Below, piece after piece: positions 49,739 through 58,805 of a DNA stretch of 64,000 nucleotides. Both the position numbers and the translations under genes were made by a program. Source of the DNA: Neogemmobacter tilapiae (GTDB taxonomy: Bacteria; Pseudomonadota; Alphaproteobacteria; Rhodobacterales; Rhodobacteraceae); NCBI RefSeq assembly GCF_014652215.1, contig NZ_BMYJ01000002.1:62001-126000 (forward strand), written 5' to 3'. Every line of letters starts with the position of its first letter. Position 1 is the first letter of the stretch. The notes under the pieces were generated by a model that saw only the letters and a list, made by a program, of their open reading frames with translations, was not told the DNA's origin and did not search any database.

Positions 49739-50098
49739 ATGATGAAGAAATCCGCCCTGATCCTTTTGCCCGTCCTGCTGTCCGCTTGCGTCACCGAAGG
49801 CACGGTCTGGCGTCCCACGACGCCCTCGCGCGTGGTGGCCGACGTTTGGGACGATGGCTCCAAGCCCAGCTTCCTGACCAATGGCAATGCGGCGATCGTC
49901 TATGACCCGCAGGGCTGCCAACACTGGATCATCGACGACGGCGAAGAAGGCTATTCCTCGCCCCGTTTCAACCCAGCGACGGGCCTGCCGGTCTGCGACA
50001 ACCGCTATCCACCGGGCACCATCATTGGCGAGATTGAACGGCCGACCGATGAAGTCCCAGATTTTGTGCCCAACTACCAGGCCAGACCCAAATATTGA
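49739..50098 (+). CDS. Secreted lipoprotein sharing a Cys-rich motif with its neighbour
   Basis: 119 residues. Lipobox LSAC (about Cys17) after a hydrophobic signal. Mature part: a Trp/Thr-rich stretch, then VYDPQGCQHWIIDDGEEGYS, RFNPATGLPVCDN, and an acidic/Pro-rich tail. The motif GCQHW-x4-DG-x-EGY-x5-R-x-NPATG-x3-C recurs in the preceding protein, so these are paralogues for about 45 residues. Start ATG at 49739 (or 49742). AGGGTGGTG lies just before. Function unknown. Probably co-transcribed with the 49201 gene, 10 nt apart. Confidence 0.7.
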   Translation: MMKKSALILLPVLLSACVTEGTVWRPTTPSRVVADVWDDGSKPSFLTNGNAAIVYDPQGCQHWIIDDGEEGYSSPRFNPATGLPVCDNRYPPGTIIGEIERPTDEVPDFVPNYQARPKY

Positions 50099-50224
50099 TC
50101 ACCTGCCACTTTTCTGTGCAGAATTGACCGGGGCGTGGAACCATCCGCGCCCCTTTGCCGTTCAAATGGGCATGTCACACCATTGTCGCTTGCAATAAGG
50201 TCAAGGGGGTCGCAATCTGAAAAC

Positions 50225-51283
50225 ATGAACGCCAGCCATAAGGAGACACCTTTGGGCATCAGCGCGCTGACCCCCCCGACCCGCCCCGATGACGTTGTCG
50301 AAACGCTGTTGGAATTCCCGGACAATCGCCTGTTGATCGACCTGTGTGGCGAATTTGACCGGAACCTCTCGCAAGTGGAACATCAATTGGGTGTTCATAT
50401 CCTGCGGCGAGGAAACCGGTTGGCGGTGATCGGCGACAAGGCATCGCGTGATCAGGCATCAGGGGTCTTGCGGGGGCTATATGCGCGGCTTGAAAGCGGA
50501 CGTGGCATTGTGGCCGGCGACATCGACGGCGCGCTGCGCATGGGCCAACCCATGAGCGATGTGATGGCCCCTGGCGGGGTGCCCGGCGGCGAACAGATCG
50601 AGATGTTCCGCGGCGAACGCTATGAACTGCGCACCAGGAAAAAGCCGGTCGATCCGCGGACCGAGGCGCAAAAGGCCTATGTCAAAAACCTGTTCGACCA
50701 TGAACTGGCCTTTGGCATTGGACCTGCCGGGACGGGCAAGACTTATTTGGCGGTGGCAGTGGGCGTGACCATGCTGATCGCCGGGGCCGTCGAAAAGATC
50801 ATCCTGTCGCGCCCTGCGGTCGAGGCGGGGGAACGGCTGGGTTTCCTTCCCGGCGACATGAAGGAAAAAGTCGATCCCTATATGCAGCCGCTTTACGACG
50901 CGCTGAACGACTTTCTGCCTGCAAAACAGGTGCAGAAGCTGATGGAGGAAAAGCGGATCGAGATTGCGCCTTTGGCCTTCATGCGCGGGCGGACTTTGGC
51001 GAATGCCTTCGTTGTGCTGGATGAGGCGCAGAATGCCACGACCATGCAGATGAAGATGTTCCTGACCCGTCTGGGCGAAGGCAGCCGCATGGTGATCACT
51101 GGCGACCGCACGCAGATCGACCTGCCACGGGGAACGGCTTCCGGCTTGCAAGATGCCGAACGGATTTTGAAGGGGGTGAAAGGCGTGACCTTCAACTACT
51201 TCACATCGAAGGATGTGGTTCGGCATCCGTTGGTCGCCCGGATCATCGACGCCTATGAAAAGGATGACGCAGCGGGAAGCTGA
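50225..51283 (+). CDS. PhoH-family ATPase
   Basis: 352 residues. Walker A GPAGTGKT (166-173) and Walker B VVLDEAQNATTMQMKMFLTR, plus the PhoH signature SRPAVEAGERLGFLPGDMKE and TGDRTQIDLPRG. The N-terminal 130 residues are a KH-like extension of the YbeZ type. PhoH/YbeZ works with YbeY in rRNA maturation and ribosome quality control. The ATG at 50225 opens the YbeZ N-terminus; an upstream extension is not used. YbeY follows after 70 nt. Confidence 0.92.
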   Translation: MNASHKETPLGISALTPPTRPDDVVETLLEFPDNRLLIDLCGEFDRNLSQVEHQLGVHILRRGNRLAVIGDKASRDQASGVLRGLYARLESGRGIVAGDIDGALRMGQPMSDVMAPGGVPGGEQIEMFRGERYELRTRKKPVDPRTEAQKAYVKNLFDHELAFGIGPAGTGKTYLAVAVGVTMLIAGAVEKIILSRPAVEAGERLGFLPGDMKEKVDPYMQPLYDALNDFLPAKQVQKLMEEKRIEIAPLAFMRGRTLANAFVVLDEAQNATTMQMKMFLTRLGEGSRMVITGDRTQIDLPRGTASGLQDAERILKGVKGVTFNYFTSKDVVRHPLVARIIDAYEKDDAAGS

Positions 51284-51353
51284 GTAAAGACAAGCGTCAA
51301 AGCGATGTGCTTTTCATTGGGCAAATCGCTTTGATTCTGCCAAGACCCCTCCC

Positions 51354-51857
51354 ATGGAACCCCTAATCGACATCGTCCTCGAAGACCCCCGCTGGCAGGC
51401 CCTTGGCCTTGAACTCTTGGCTGACCGCGCCGCAAGGGCCACCTTGGCCTCATTAAACTTGCCGACCGAAGGCTTTCAGATCGTCGTCATGGGCTGCGAC
51501 GATGCCCGCATCGCGGCGCTCAACGCCGATCATCGCGGCAAGACGAAACCCACCAACGTGCTTTCCTGGCCCGCGGAAGAGCGCGCCCCGGACGCCGCCG
51601 GCCAAGTCCCCGAAAGCCCCGAACCGGGTGATCCCGACGATCCCGAATCGCTGGGCGACATCGCTCTGGCCTATGAAACCTGCGCCACCGAGGCCGCCGA
51701 TCAGGGCAAGCCCCTGACCGACCATGTCACCCATCTGACTGTCCACGGCATCCTGCATCTGCTCGGCTATGACCACATCGACGACAAAGATGCCGAACTG
51801 ATGGAAGAAACCGAGGTGCGGATACTTGCAACCTTGGGCCTTGCTGACCCATACTAG
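51354..51857 (+). CDS. ybeY: Endoribonuclease YbeY
   Basis: 167 residues. Zinc-dependent single-strand RNase for 16S rRNA 3' maturation and ribosome quality control. The zinc triad is present: His131, His135, His141 in HGILHLLGYDH, and the KTKPTNVLSWPAEE core (63-76). Between residues 78 and 98 an acidic Pro-rich insertion (PESPEPGDPDDPES) lengthens the usual loop. Follows phoH and precedes corC, the canonical order. Confidence 0.95.
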   Translation: MEPLIDIVLEDPRWQALGLELLADRAARATLASLNLPTEGFQIVVMGCDDARIAALNADHRGKTKPTNVLSWPAEERAPDAAGQVPESPEPGDPDDPESLGDIALAYETCATEAADQGKPLTDHVTHLTVHGILHLLGYDHIDDKDAELMEETEVRILATLGLADPY

Positions 51858-51899
51858 ACCCGTCCGCCCCCGATTGGCGGTCGTTTTCGGATAAGGACG

Positions 51900-52799
51900 A
51901 TGGGCAGTCAAAGCGGCGCCGATACCACTCCCTCTGGTCAGGACCAACTGGCCGATCCCCAGGAACCCGAACAGCGAAGTTTCTTTGGCCGTCTCCTCGA
52001 CGCGCTTACGCCCGGGGACAGCGGTCGGGACAATCCCAATTCTTCTGCACAAGACAGCCCACAGGGCGGTGCCCAGGGTCCGGCGCCCCTGCATGGCCTA
52101 GCGAACCTGCGCAAATTGCGGGTCGATGACGTGGCCATTCCCAAGGTCGACATCATCGCCGTGCCGCTGGATGCCACCAAGGAAGAACTGGTCGAGGCTT
52201 TTCGCAAGCATGGCTTCAGCCGCGTGCCGATCTACAAGGATTCGCTCGATCATCCGCAGGGTCTGATCCTGCTGAAAGACCTGGCCCTGCAATTTGGCTT
52301 TGGCGCAGGCGGGCGTTTTTCCCTGCGCAAGATGCTGCGCCCCATCCTTTACGCGCCGCCTTCCATGCCGGTGGGCGTGCTGCTGCAAAAAATGCAGCGC
52401 GAACGCGTGCATATGGCCTTGGTCATTGATGAATACGGCGGCGTCGACGGTCTGGTCACCATCGAAGACCTGATCGAAACGGTGATTGGCGAGATTGACG
52501 ATGAACATGACGAGGCGGAAACCGCGCTCTGGCGCGAGGAAAAACCGGGCGTCTGGGTGATCCAATCCACCGCGGCACTGGACGAGGTGGAAACGCTGAT
52601 CGGCCAGAAACTGCGCCGGGATGAGGATGATGACGAGATTGACACCTTGGGTGGGCTGATTTTTCTGCGGGCGGGCCGTGTGCCTGCACGGGGGGAAATC
52701 GTGGCGCATGAAAGCGGCGTCGAGTTTGAAGTGATCGACGCCGATGCCCGGCGGCTGAAACGGGTGCGGCTGCGGCTGCCGGTGCCGGTGGAAGGCTGA
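51900..52799 (+). CDS. CBS-pair/CorC-HlyC transporter-associated domain protein
   Basis: 299 residues. An acidic low-complexity N-terminus (about 1-55) is followed by two CBS domains (about 70-190; [20 protein letters not shown]) and a CorC_HlyC domain (about 215-290; [20 protein letters not shown]). In E. coli CorC/YbeX is tied to Mg2+/Co2+ efflux and ribosome metabolism. No transmembrane region. Position between ybeY and lnt is conserved. Confidence 0.92.
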   Translation: MGSQSGADTTPSGQDQLADPQEPEQRSFFGRLLDALTPGDSGRDNPNSSAQDSPQGGAQGPAPLHGLANLRKLRVDDVAIPKVDIIAVPLDATKEELVEAFRKHGFSRVPIYKDSLDHPQGLILLKDLALQFGFGAGGRFSLRKMLRPILYAPPSMPVGVLLQKMQRERVHMALVIDEYGGVDGLVTIEDLIETVIGEIDDEHDEAETALWREEKPGVWVIQSTAALDEVETLIGQKLRRDEDDDEIDTLGGLIFLRAGRVPARGEIVAHESGVEFEVIDADARRLKRVRLRLPVPVEG

Positions 52800-52801
52800 C
52801 G

Positions 52802-54286
52802 ATGCGCCGTTGGGGCCGCCCCGCAGGGCGTCAGATGGGCTTGGCCCTGCTTGGGGGGATGCTGGCCGCCTTTGGTCAGGCCCCCATTGGTCTCTGGCCC
52901 GTCACGCTGCTGGGGCTTGGCCTGCTGATCCGCCAAGTGGCGCTGGCCGAAAATCGACCCGCGGCCCTTTGGCTGGGCTGGGCTGGCGGCCTTGGGCATT
53001 TCGCCTTGGCCATGTCCTGGATCGTCGCCCCCTTTCTGGTCGAACCCGAAACCTACGGCTGGATGGCCCCCTTTGCACTGGTCCTGATGGCCGGTGGCCT
53101 TGCCCTGTTCTGGGCTTTGGCCGCTGGACTGGCCCATGTGGCGGGGCAGGGCAGGGCCAGCCGCGCAGCCCTTTTTGCCCTGACCTTGGTTCTGGCCGAG
53201 GCCCTGCGCGGCTGGACCTTCACTGGCCTGCCTTGGGCCATGCCCGGCCATGTTTTCATCGGTTCGGCCTTTGACCAAACTGCCGCGCTAGGCGGTGCGC
53301 TGCTGCTGACCCTGCTCGCCACCGCAGTCGCGGCCTGCCCGGTGATCTGGCCCCGCACCGGCCTCTTTCCTGCGCTGGCGCTGCTGACCGCCGCCTTCAC
53401 CTATGGCCAGTCGCGCCTCGCCGAACCACTCCCCGCCGATCACGGCGCAAGCCTGCGCCTTGTCCAGCCCGGCATTGATCAGGCCGCCAAATGGGATCCG
53501 GTCCAGGCCGAGGCGAATTTTGCCAGCCTCATCCGTCTGTCACGCCAAGGCGACTCCGTCCCCGATCTGGTGATCTGGCCCGAAACCGCCATCCCGTATC
53601 TGTTCGACCCCAGCATCGCCCAAGCCATCGCCCGTGGCACAGGCGGCCTGCAAGTCGCCACCGGCGCGCAGATCATCGAGGGCGATGCCGCCTATAACGC
53701 CTTGGTCGTTCTGGACGGGCAGGGGGCCTTGGCCGCCCGCTATGACAAGGCCCATCTGGTGCCCTTCGGCGAATACTTTCCCTTTGGCGATCTCGCCTAT
53801 CGCTGGTTCGGCCTGCGCGCCTTTGCCGCCCAGCAGGGCTATGGCTATGCCAAGGGCCCTGGTCCCGTCTTGCTGGACCTTGGCCCCTTGGGCCATGTCC
53901 TACCGCTGATCTGCTATGAGGCCGTCTTTGCCCGTGACCTGCACGCAGCGCCCGATGGCGCCGATTGGCTGTTGCAGATCACCAACGACGCTTGGTTCGG
54001 CATCTGGCAGGGGCCGTTCCAACATTTCGATCAGGCCCGCCTCCGCGCCATTGAACAGGGCAAGCCCCTTGTCCGCGTCGGCAACACCGGCATCTCTGCC
54101 CTGATCGACGCCCGTGGCCGCGTTCTTGCCCTGCTGCCCTTGGGTGAGGTTGGCACGCTGGATGTCACCCTGCCGGGGCGGCTGGAACCCCCGCCCTATG
54201 CGCAACATGGCGACTGGCCCATCATCGGGCTTATTGCGACGCTTTTTGCGTTGATCGCGGCAAGGCTGCGGCGCGGGCCCCATTGA
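52802..54286 (+). CDS. lnt: Apolipoprotein N-acyltransferase
   Basis: 494 residues. Adds the third acyl chain to lipoproteins in the inner membrane, completing maturation started by Lgt (20796). Eight N-terminal hydrophobic helices precede a nitrilase-like domain with catalytic Glu261 (IWPETAIPY), Lys316 ([11 protein letters not shown]) and Cys371 (LICYEAVF). Starts 2 nt after the corC stop. A riboswitch for the next gene lies past the stop. Confidence 0.95.
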   Translation: MRRWGRPAGRQMGLALLGGMLAAFGQAPIGLWPVTLLGLGLLIRQVALAENRPAALWLGWAGGLGHFALAMSWIVAPFLVEPETYGWMAPFALVLMAGGLALFWALAAGLAHVAGQGRASRAALFALTLVLAEALRGWTFTGLPWAMPGHVFIGSAFDQTAALGGALLLTLLATAVAACPVIWPRTGLFPALALLTAAFTYGQSRLAEPLPADHGASLRLVQPGIDQAAKWDPVQAEANFASLIRLSRQGDSVPDLVIWPETAIPYLFDPSIAQAIARGTGGLQVATGAQIIEGDAAYNALVVLDGQGALAARYDKAHLVPFGEYFPFGDLAYRWFGLRAFAAQQGYGYAKGPGPVLLDLGPLGHVLPLICYEAVFARDLHAAPDGADWLLQITNDAWFGIWQGPFQHFDQARLRAIEQGKPLVRVGNTGISALIDARGRVLALLPLGEVGTLDVTLPGRLEPPPYAQHGDWPIIGLIATLFALIAARLRRGPH

Positions 54287-54326
54287 CGCGGGCGGGCCAA
54301 GGGTTTAGCGGGGCTCATTCAGAACT

Positions 54327-54369
54327 GCCACAACGGCTTCCTGGCGTGGCGGGGATCATCAACGGAGCA
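54327..54369 (+). promoter_or_regulatory. SAM/SAH riboswitch in the metK leader
   Basis: The sequence GCCACAACGGCTTCCTGGC closed by GTGGC, then a linker and AACGGAGCA, matches the SAM/SAH riboswitch class described from Rhodobacterales metK leaders. P1 stem GCCAC (54327-54331) / GTGGC (54346-54350). The loop CGGCTTCC can pair with the GGAGC that carries the ribosome-binding site (54364-54368), 9-10 nt before the ATG. Ligand binding should hide this site and stop metK translation when SAM is plentiful. Confidence 0.92.
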
Positions 54370-54377
54370 CTTCCCCA

Positions 54378-55544
54378 ATGACTCGTTCGTCTTACGTCTT
54401 CACCTCCGAGAGCGTCTCGGAAGGTCACCCCGACAAGGTCTGTGACCGGATTTCCGATGCGGTTCTGGACGCTTTCCTGACCGAAGAACCCAATGCCCGC
54501 GTGGCCTGCGAAACCTTTGCCACGACCAACCGCGTGGTGGTTGGCGGCGAGGTGGGCCTGTCCGACCCCGCCCATCTGGCGCGGATGCAGGAACGCGTGG
54601 ATGGGATCGTGCGCGATTGCGTGCGCGACATCGGCTATGAGCAGGACAAATTCCACTGGAAAACCGTGGAAGTGACCAACCTTCTGCATTCGCAATCGGC
54701 CCATATCGCCCAAGGCGTGGACCGCGACGGTGCAGGCGATCAGGGCATCATGTTCGGCTATGCGACGGACGAGACGCCCGAGCTGATGCCGGCCCCGATC
54801 CAATATGCCCATGCGATCCTGCGCAAACTGGCCGAGGTTCGCAAATCCGGGCAGGAACCCACCCTGCGCCCGGATGCGAAATCGCAACTCTCGCTGCGCT
54901 ATGAAAACGGCGTCCCGGTCGAGGTGACGTCTCTGGTGCTTTCGACCCAGCACGCACTGGAAAGCCAGAGCAGTGCCGACATCCGCGCCATTGTCGAACC
55001 CCATATCCGTTCTGTCTTGCCGGATGGCTGGCTGACCGACAAAACCGAATGGTGGGTCAACCCGACCGGCACCTTCGTCATCGGTGGCCCTGATGGCGAC
55101 GCAGGCCTGACCGGGCGCAAGATCATCGTCGACACCTATGGTGGTGCGGCCCCGCATGGCGGCGGTGCGTTCTCGGGCAAGGATCCGACCAAGGTGGACC
55201 GTTCGGCGGCCTATGCGGCCCGCTATCTGGCCAAGAACGTGGTCGCGGCTGGCCTTGCGAAACGCTGCTGCATTCAGGTCAGCTATGCCATCGGCGTGGC
55301 CAAACCCCTGTCGATCTATGTCGATACCTATGGCACAGCAACGGTGCCCGAGGCGCAGATCGAAAAGGCCGTGGCGCAAGCGATGGACCTGACCCCGCGC
55401 GGCATCCGCACCCATCTGGGTCTGACCCGCCCGATCTATGCCCGCACCGCCGCCTATGGCCACTTTGGCCGCGCAGCCGAGGTCGACGGTGGCTTTAGCT
55501 GGGAAAAGACCGATCTGATCGACGCCTTGCGCAAGGCGGTCTGA
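54378..55544 (+). CDS. metK: S-adenosylmethionine synthetase
   Basis: 388 residues, full length. Makes SAM from methionine and ATP. Seen: [20 protein letters not shown] near the N-terminus, [17 protein letters not shown] (about 115-131) and the P-loop-like [19 protein letters not shown] (about 260-278). Regulated by the riboswitch at 54327-54369. ATG at 54378, 10 nt after GGAG. A strong terminator follows. Confidence 0.97.
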   Translation: MTRSSYVFTSESVSEGHPDKVCDRISDAVLDAFLTEEPNARVACETFATTNRVVVGGEVGLSDPAHLARMQERVDGIVRDCVRDIGYEQDKFHWKTVEVTNLLHSQSAHIAQGVDRDGAGDQGIMFGYATDETPELMPAPIQYAHAILRKLAEVRKSGQEPTLRPDAKSQLSLRYENGVPVEVTSLVLSTQHALESQSSADIRAIVEPHIRSVLPDGWLTDKTEWWVNPTGTFVIGGPDGDAGLTGRKIIVDTYGGAAPHGGGAFSGKDPTKVDRSAAYAARYLAKNVVAAGLAKRCCIQVSYAIGVAKPLSIYVDTYGTATVPEAQIEKAVAQAMDLTPRGIRTHLGLTRPIYARTAAYGHFGRAAEVDGGFSWEKTDLIDALRKAV

Positions 55545-55551
55545 TCCTGCA

Positions 55552-55586
55552 AAACGCCGTCAGGGGCTGGCCTCCTGACGGCGTTT
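55552..55586 (+). terminator. Rho-independent terminator of metK
   Basis: 13-bp perfect stem AAACGCCGTCAGG / CCTGACGGCGTTT with a 9-nt loop, 7 nt after the metK stop. Confidence 0.82.
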
Positions 55587-55599
55587 CCATGGGAATTTG

Positions 55600-56229
55600 A
55601 TGGATATGATGGACATTCAGGCGATGTTCAGCGGCCCAGACGGGGCCTATCGCTTTGCCCGCTGGCGCAGGCCCATTGTGCCCGTCGTCTTTGGCGTCGA
55701 AGATGCGACGCTTGCCGTGTTCAAAGGCGCGTTTCAGGCGGTCTGTCATGTCGCAGGCCATGACATGGCCGAGACCGACGCCGAAATGGGCGCGAACCTG
55801 ATGGTCTTTTTCTGCCGTGATTGGGCCGAACTGGGGCAGGTTCCGGGCCTCGATCAACTGATCCCCGATCTCGCGGGTCTGGTCCGGCGGCTGACCGAGG
55901 CTGGTGCCAACCAATATCGCGGCTTCCGCCATGAAAGCGACGGGGCCATCCGCGCAGGCTTTGTTCTGCTGCGCTTGGATGACCGCATGTCTTCCATCCC
56001 CGCCGAGGTGATTGCCCTGACCCAAGCCGTGCAGGTGATCCTCCTCTGGGGCAATCAGGCCTTTGACGCATTGCCCGCGCTGACCGTGACCGAAGGCCGC
56101 GCGGTGCTTTCCCCCGACATTGCCCGCCTGATCCGCGCCGCCTATGACCGCGTGCTGCCCGATGCCTCCAACGATCCCTCGCATGCCCTCCGCCTGTCGG
56201 CACGGCTGGCCTCAAGCCCCAGCCAATAG
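55600..56229 (+). CDS. Hypothetical protein downstream of metK
   Basis: 209 residues, no signal or membrane segment. Not recognised. The N-terminal half (YRFARWRRPIVPVVFGVEDA, MAETDAEMGANLMVFFCRDW) suggests a soluble alpha/beta protein; the second half ends in IARLIRAAYDRVLPDASNDP. Lies 14 nt beyond the metK terminator, so it needs readthrough or an own promoter. ATG at 55600 preceded by a weak site; ATG at 55609 is possible. The last 18 nt overlap the convergent phosphotransferase gene. Confidence 0.65.
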   Translation: MDMMDIQAMFSGPDGAYRFARWRRPIVPVVFGVEDATLAVFKGAFQAVCHVAGHDMAETDAEMGANLMVFFCRDWAELGQVPGLDQLIPDLAGLVRRLTEAGANQYRGFRHESDGAIRAGFVLLRLDDRMSSIPAEVIALTQAVQVILLWGNQAFDALPALTVTEGRAVLSPDIARLIRAAYDRVLPDASNDPSHALRLSARLASSPSQ

Positions 56230-57072
56230 CGCCTTCATCGCCCGCAGCGATTCAGCATCCTCGGGCCTTTCCACCAAGGTAATCGCCGATTTCCACAAGG
56301 CCCAACCGCGCGCCCTGTCCCATGTTGCCGCATCCAGCCCCACCGCCTCCTGAAACGCCCTCCGCGCCGGGGCGTCGAACATCCGCCAGGCCGCCACCAG
56401 ATCGCAGGCCGGATCGCCCACCGCGCAGCAGCCAAAGTCGATCATCGCCGTCAGCCGCCCCTGATCATCCAGCAGGATGTTCCCCCAAGCGACATCGCCA
56501 TGCAGCCAAACAGGCGGACCTTGCCACCTTGACGCCAAGGCCCGCTCCCAAATAGCCAAGCCTTTTCCCAGATCGAACCGATCCGCAATCCGCCCCAACC
56601 CCTCGCGTGCCCCCGCATCATAAACCGCCAGATCACCCCCCCGCAGGAAATTATGCCTCCCCGGCGGCGGCCCGCCCACCGATGGCACCCCCTGCAAAGC
56701 CTTTAGGAAGCCGCCCAATTCCCCCGCCAGACCAACGGCATCCACCACCCGAGCATCGCTCGCTGTCTCTCCTGCAATCCACCCCCGCACCGACCATGGG
56801 AAGGGATAGCCCGCCCCCGGCTGGCCCACACCCAACACCTTAGGCACCCGCACCGACAGGTGCCGCGCCAAAACAGGCAGCCATTCTGCCTCTTTCCCCA
56901 CCTGATCCGCATAGCCCGCCCCGCTTGGCAGCCGCACCGACATCGCCTCCCCCAGCCGGAACGAACGGTTGTCCCAACCGTCCTCATCCACCCGCCGCAG
57001 CGGCAACCCCGCCCATTCGGGGAACTGTTCGCGCAGCAGGTCGTCCACCAGACGCTCATCAATCGCCCGCAT
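56212..57072 (-). CDS. Aminoglycoside-phosphotransferase-family (APH) protein
   Basis: 286 residues. Protein-kinase-like APH fold with catalytic HGDVAWGNILLDD (about 200-212) and metal-binding DFGCCAVGDPACDL (about 222). The N-terminal RSFRLGEAMSVRLPSGAGYA supplies the ATP loop. Members phosphorylate antibiotics, choline or other small alcohols; nothing here points to a real resistance enzyme. ATG at 57072. Divergent from ybgC over 36 nt. Confidence 0.82.
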   Translation of the reverse strand: MRAIDERLVDDLLREQFPEWAGLPLRRVDEDGWDNRSFRLGEAMSVRLPSGAGYADQVGKEAEWLPVLARHLSVRVPKVLGVGQPGAGYPFPWSVRGWIAGETASDARVVDAVGLAGELGGFLKALQGVPSVGGPPPGRHNFLRGGDLAVYDAGAREGLGRIADRFDLGKGLAIWERALASRWQGPPVWLHGDVAWGNILLDDQGRLTAMIDFGCCAVGDPACDLVAAWRMFDAPARRAFQEAVGLDAATWDRARGWALWKSAITLVERPEDAESLRAMKALLAGA

Positions 57073-57108
57073 CTTGCCCAATCCCCCATCCCCCGTTAGC
57101 CATGCAGC

Positions 57109-57501
57109 ATGACCCATCAGCACCCAATCCGCGTCTATTACGAAGATACCGATCTGGGCGGCATCGTCTATTACGCCAATTACCTGCGCTTCATCGAAAG
57201 GGGCCGTTCCGAATGGGTTGCCTCCCTTGGCCTTGACCAACGCCAGATGCAGGCCGAACAGGGCCTTGTCTTCGCCGTCCGCAGGGTCGAGGCGGACTAT
57301 CTCAAACCCGCCCATCTCTGGGATGATCTGACCGTCACCACCGCCGCCGCCCAGATCACCCCCGCCCGTATCGAACTCGATCAGGCCGTCCTGCGCGGTG
57401 CCCAGACCCTCTTTACCGCCAAAGTCACCCTCGTCTGCCTTGGCCCCGGCCACCGGCCCACCCGCCTGCCAGACACAATTCGCCGTCATCTGACGAAATA
57501 A
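57109..57501 (+). CDS. ybgC: Acyl-CoA thioesterase YbgC (Tol-Pal-associated)
   Basis: 130 residues, hotdog fold, with the catalytic YYEDTDLGGIVYYANYLRFI (10-29; Asp near 15) and FIERGRSEW. Cleaves short-chain acyl-CoA or acyl-ACP and is placed at the head of the tol-pal operon in most proteobacteria. ATG at 57109. TolQ follows after 109 nt. Confidence 0.93.
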   Translation: MTHQHPIRVYYEDTDLGGIVYYANYLRFIERGRSEWVASLGLDQRQMQAEQGLVFAVRRVEADYLKPAHLWDDLTVTTAAAQITPARIELDQAVLRGAQTLFTAKVTLVCLGPGHRPTRLPDTIRRHLTK

Positions 57502-57610
57502 TCCGGGCGATTTTCCGCCTTTGACACAGATGTGTTGGCATTCCCCCTGAAATCGGGATAGGATAAAGGGTAATGAAGGTCGGCAAACGACCATAACATC
57601 GAGCAGGCGT

Positions 57611-58306
57611 ATGGAAACTGATGTGATGACTGCGGCGCAGGCCGTGGATTTTTCTATGCTTGCGCTTTTTGCGCGTGCGACCCTTACCGTCAAAATCGTG
57701 ATGATCATCCTGATCGGGATGTCCTTCTGGAGCTGGGCCATCGCCATCCAGAAAATCATGATGTACCGCGTGGCCAAGCGCGAGGCGGATATCTTTGACC
57801 GGGCCTTCTGGTCGGGCGAACCCTTGGACGAGCTGTTTGAAAAGCTGGGGCCGCATCCCGTTGGCGCGTCCGAAAAGATCTTTTCGGCCGGCATGACCGA
57901 ATGGCGGCGCAGCCACCGTCAGGACGGGGCCTTGATCGCGGGGGCTCAGGCGCGGATTGACCGTTCGATGAATGTCGCCATCGCCAAGGAAAGCGAACGC
58001 TTGAACCGGGGCATGTCCTTCCTGGCCACCACGGGTGCCACCGCCCCCTTCATCGGGCTGTTCGGCACGGTCTGGGGCATCAAGCACGCCTTTGAACAGA
58101 TTGCCGCCACCCAGAACACCAATCTTGCCACCGTGGCACCGGGGATTGCCGAGGCGCTGCTGGCCACCGGGATCGGCCTTGTCGCCGCTATTCCCGCGGT
58201 GATGCTTTACAACAAGCTGAACGCCGACAGCGAACATATCGTCGGCGGGTATGAGGCTTTTGCCGATGAATTCGCGACGATCCTGTCGCGCCAGTTGGAC
58301 AGCTGA
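57611..58306 (+). CDS. tolQ: Tol-Pal system protein TolQ
   Basis: 231 residues with three transmembrane helices (about 12-45, 135-160, 170-200). The motif GLFGTVWGIKHAFEQI (about 152-167) and the second helix with GIGLVAAIPAVML are the ExbB/TolQ signature. With TolR it forms the proton-driven motor that energises TolA. First gene of the tolQRAB-pal-cpoB block. Confidence 0.95.
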   Translation: METDVMTAAQAVDFSMLALFARATLTVKIVMIILIGMSFWSWAIAIQKIMMYRVAKREADIFDRAFWSGEPLDELFEKLGPHPVGASEKIFSAGMTEWRRSHRQDGALIAGAQARIDRSMNVAIAKESERLNRGMSFLATTGATAPFIGLFGTVWGIKHAFEQIAATQNTNLATVAPGIAEALLATGIGLVAAIPAVMLYNKLNADSEHIVGGYEAFADEFATILSRQLDS

Positions 58307-58308
58307 TC

Positions 58309-58800
58309 ATGGGCGCCGGTGTAGTTCAGGGTTCAGGCGGTTCGGGTCGCGGTGGCCGCCGCCGCAGGGGCCGCAGTGCGGCTATGGCCGATATCAACAT
58401 CACGCCGTTTGTGGATGTGATGCTGGTTCTGATGATCATCTTCATGGTGGCAGCCCCGATGCTGACGGTGGGCGTGCCCATCGAAATGCCGGAAACGGCG
58501 GCCACGGCACTGCCGACCGAAAAAGAGCCACCCTTGGCGCTGACGATCACGGCGGATGGGCAGATTTCCATTCAGGAAACCCCTGTCCCTGATGCTGATC
58601 TGATCCCGAAACTGCGGGCCGTGGCGGCCGAGCGTGAAAACGACAAGGTCTATCTGCGCGCCGATGCCTCTGTTCCCTATGAACGCGTGGCGCAGGTGAT
58701 GGGGGCCTTGAACATGGCCGGGTTCAATTCCATTGGTCTGGTGACGGATACCGACGGTCCCGCCTTTGGCGCGACCGCTGTGGACGCGAACGGGGGCTAA
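58309..58800 (+). CDS. tolR: Tol-Pal system protein TolR
   Basis: 163 residues: a basic, Gly/Arg-rich N-terminus (GSGGSGRGGRRRRGRSAA), one transmembrane helix (about 28-50, INITPFVDVMLVLMIIFMVA, with the critical Asp in FVDVMLVL), and a periplasmic domain. Partner of TolQ. ATG at 58309, 2 nt after tolQ. Confidence 0.94.
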   Translation: MGAGVVQGSGGSGRGGRRRRGRSAAMADINITPFVDVMLVLMIIFMVAAPMLTVGVPIEMPETAATALPTEKEPPLALTITADGQISIQETPVPDADLIPKLRAVAAERENDKVYLRADASVPYERVAQVMGALNMAGFNSIGLVTDTDGPAFGATAVDANGG

Positions 58801-58805
58801 GGCCG

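Noticed and set aside
54315-55463. 382-codon minus-strand frame opposite metK
   Set aside because: Antisense shadow of metK; it also runs through the riboswitch region.
56212-57072. Aminoglycoside resistance gene
   Set aside because: The kinase motifs are generic to the APH superfamily and there is no sign of mobility, so naming it a resistance determinant is not justified.
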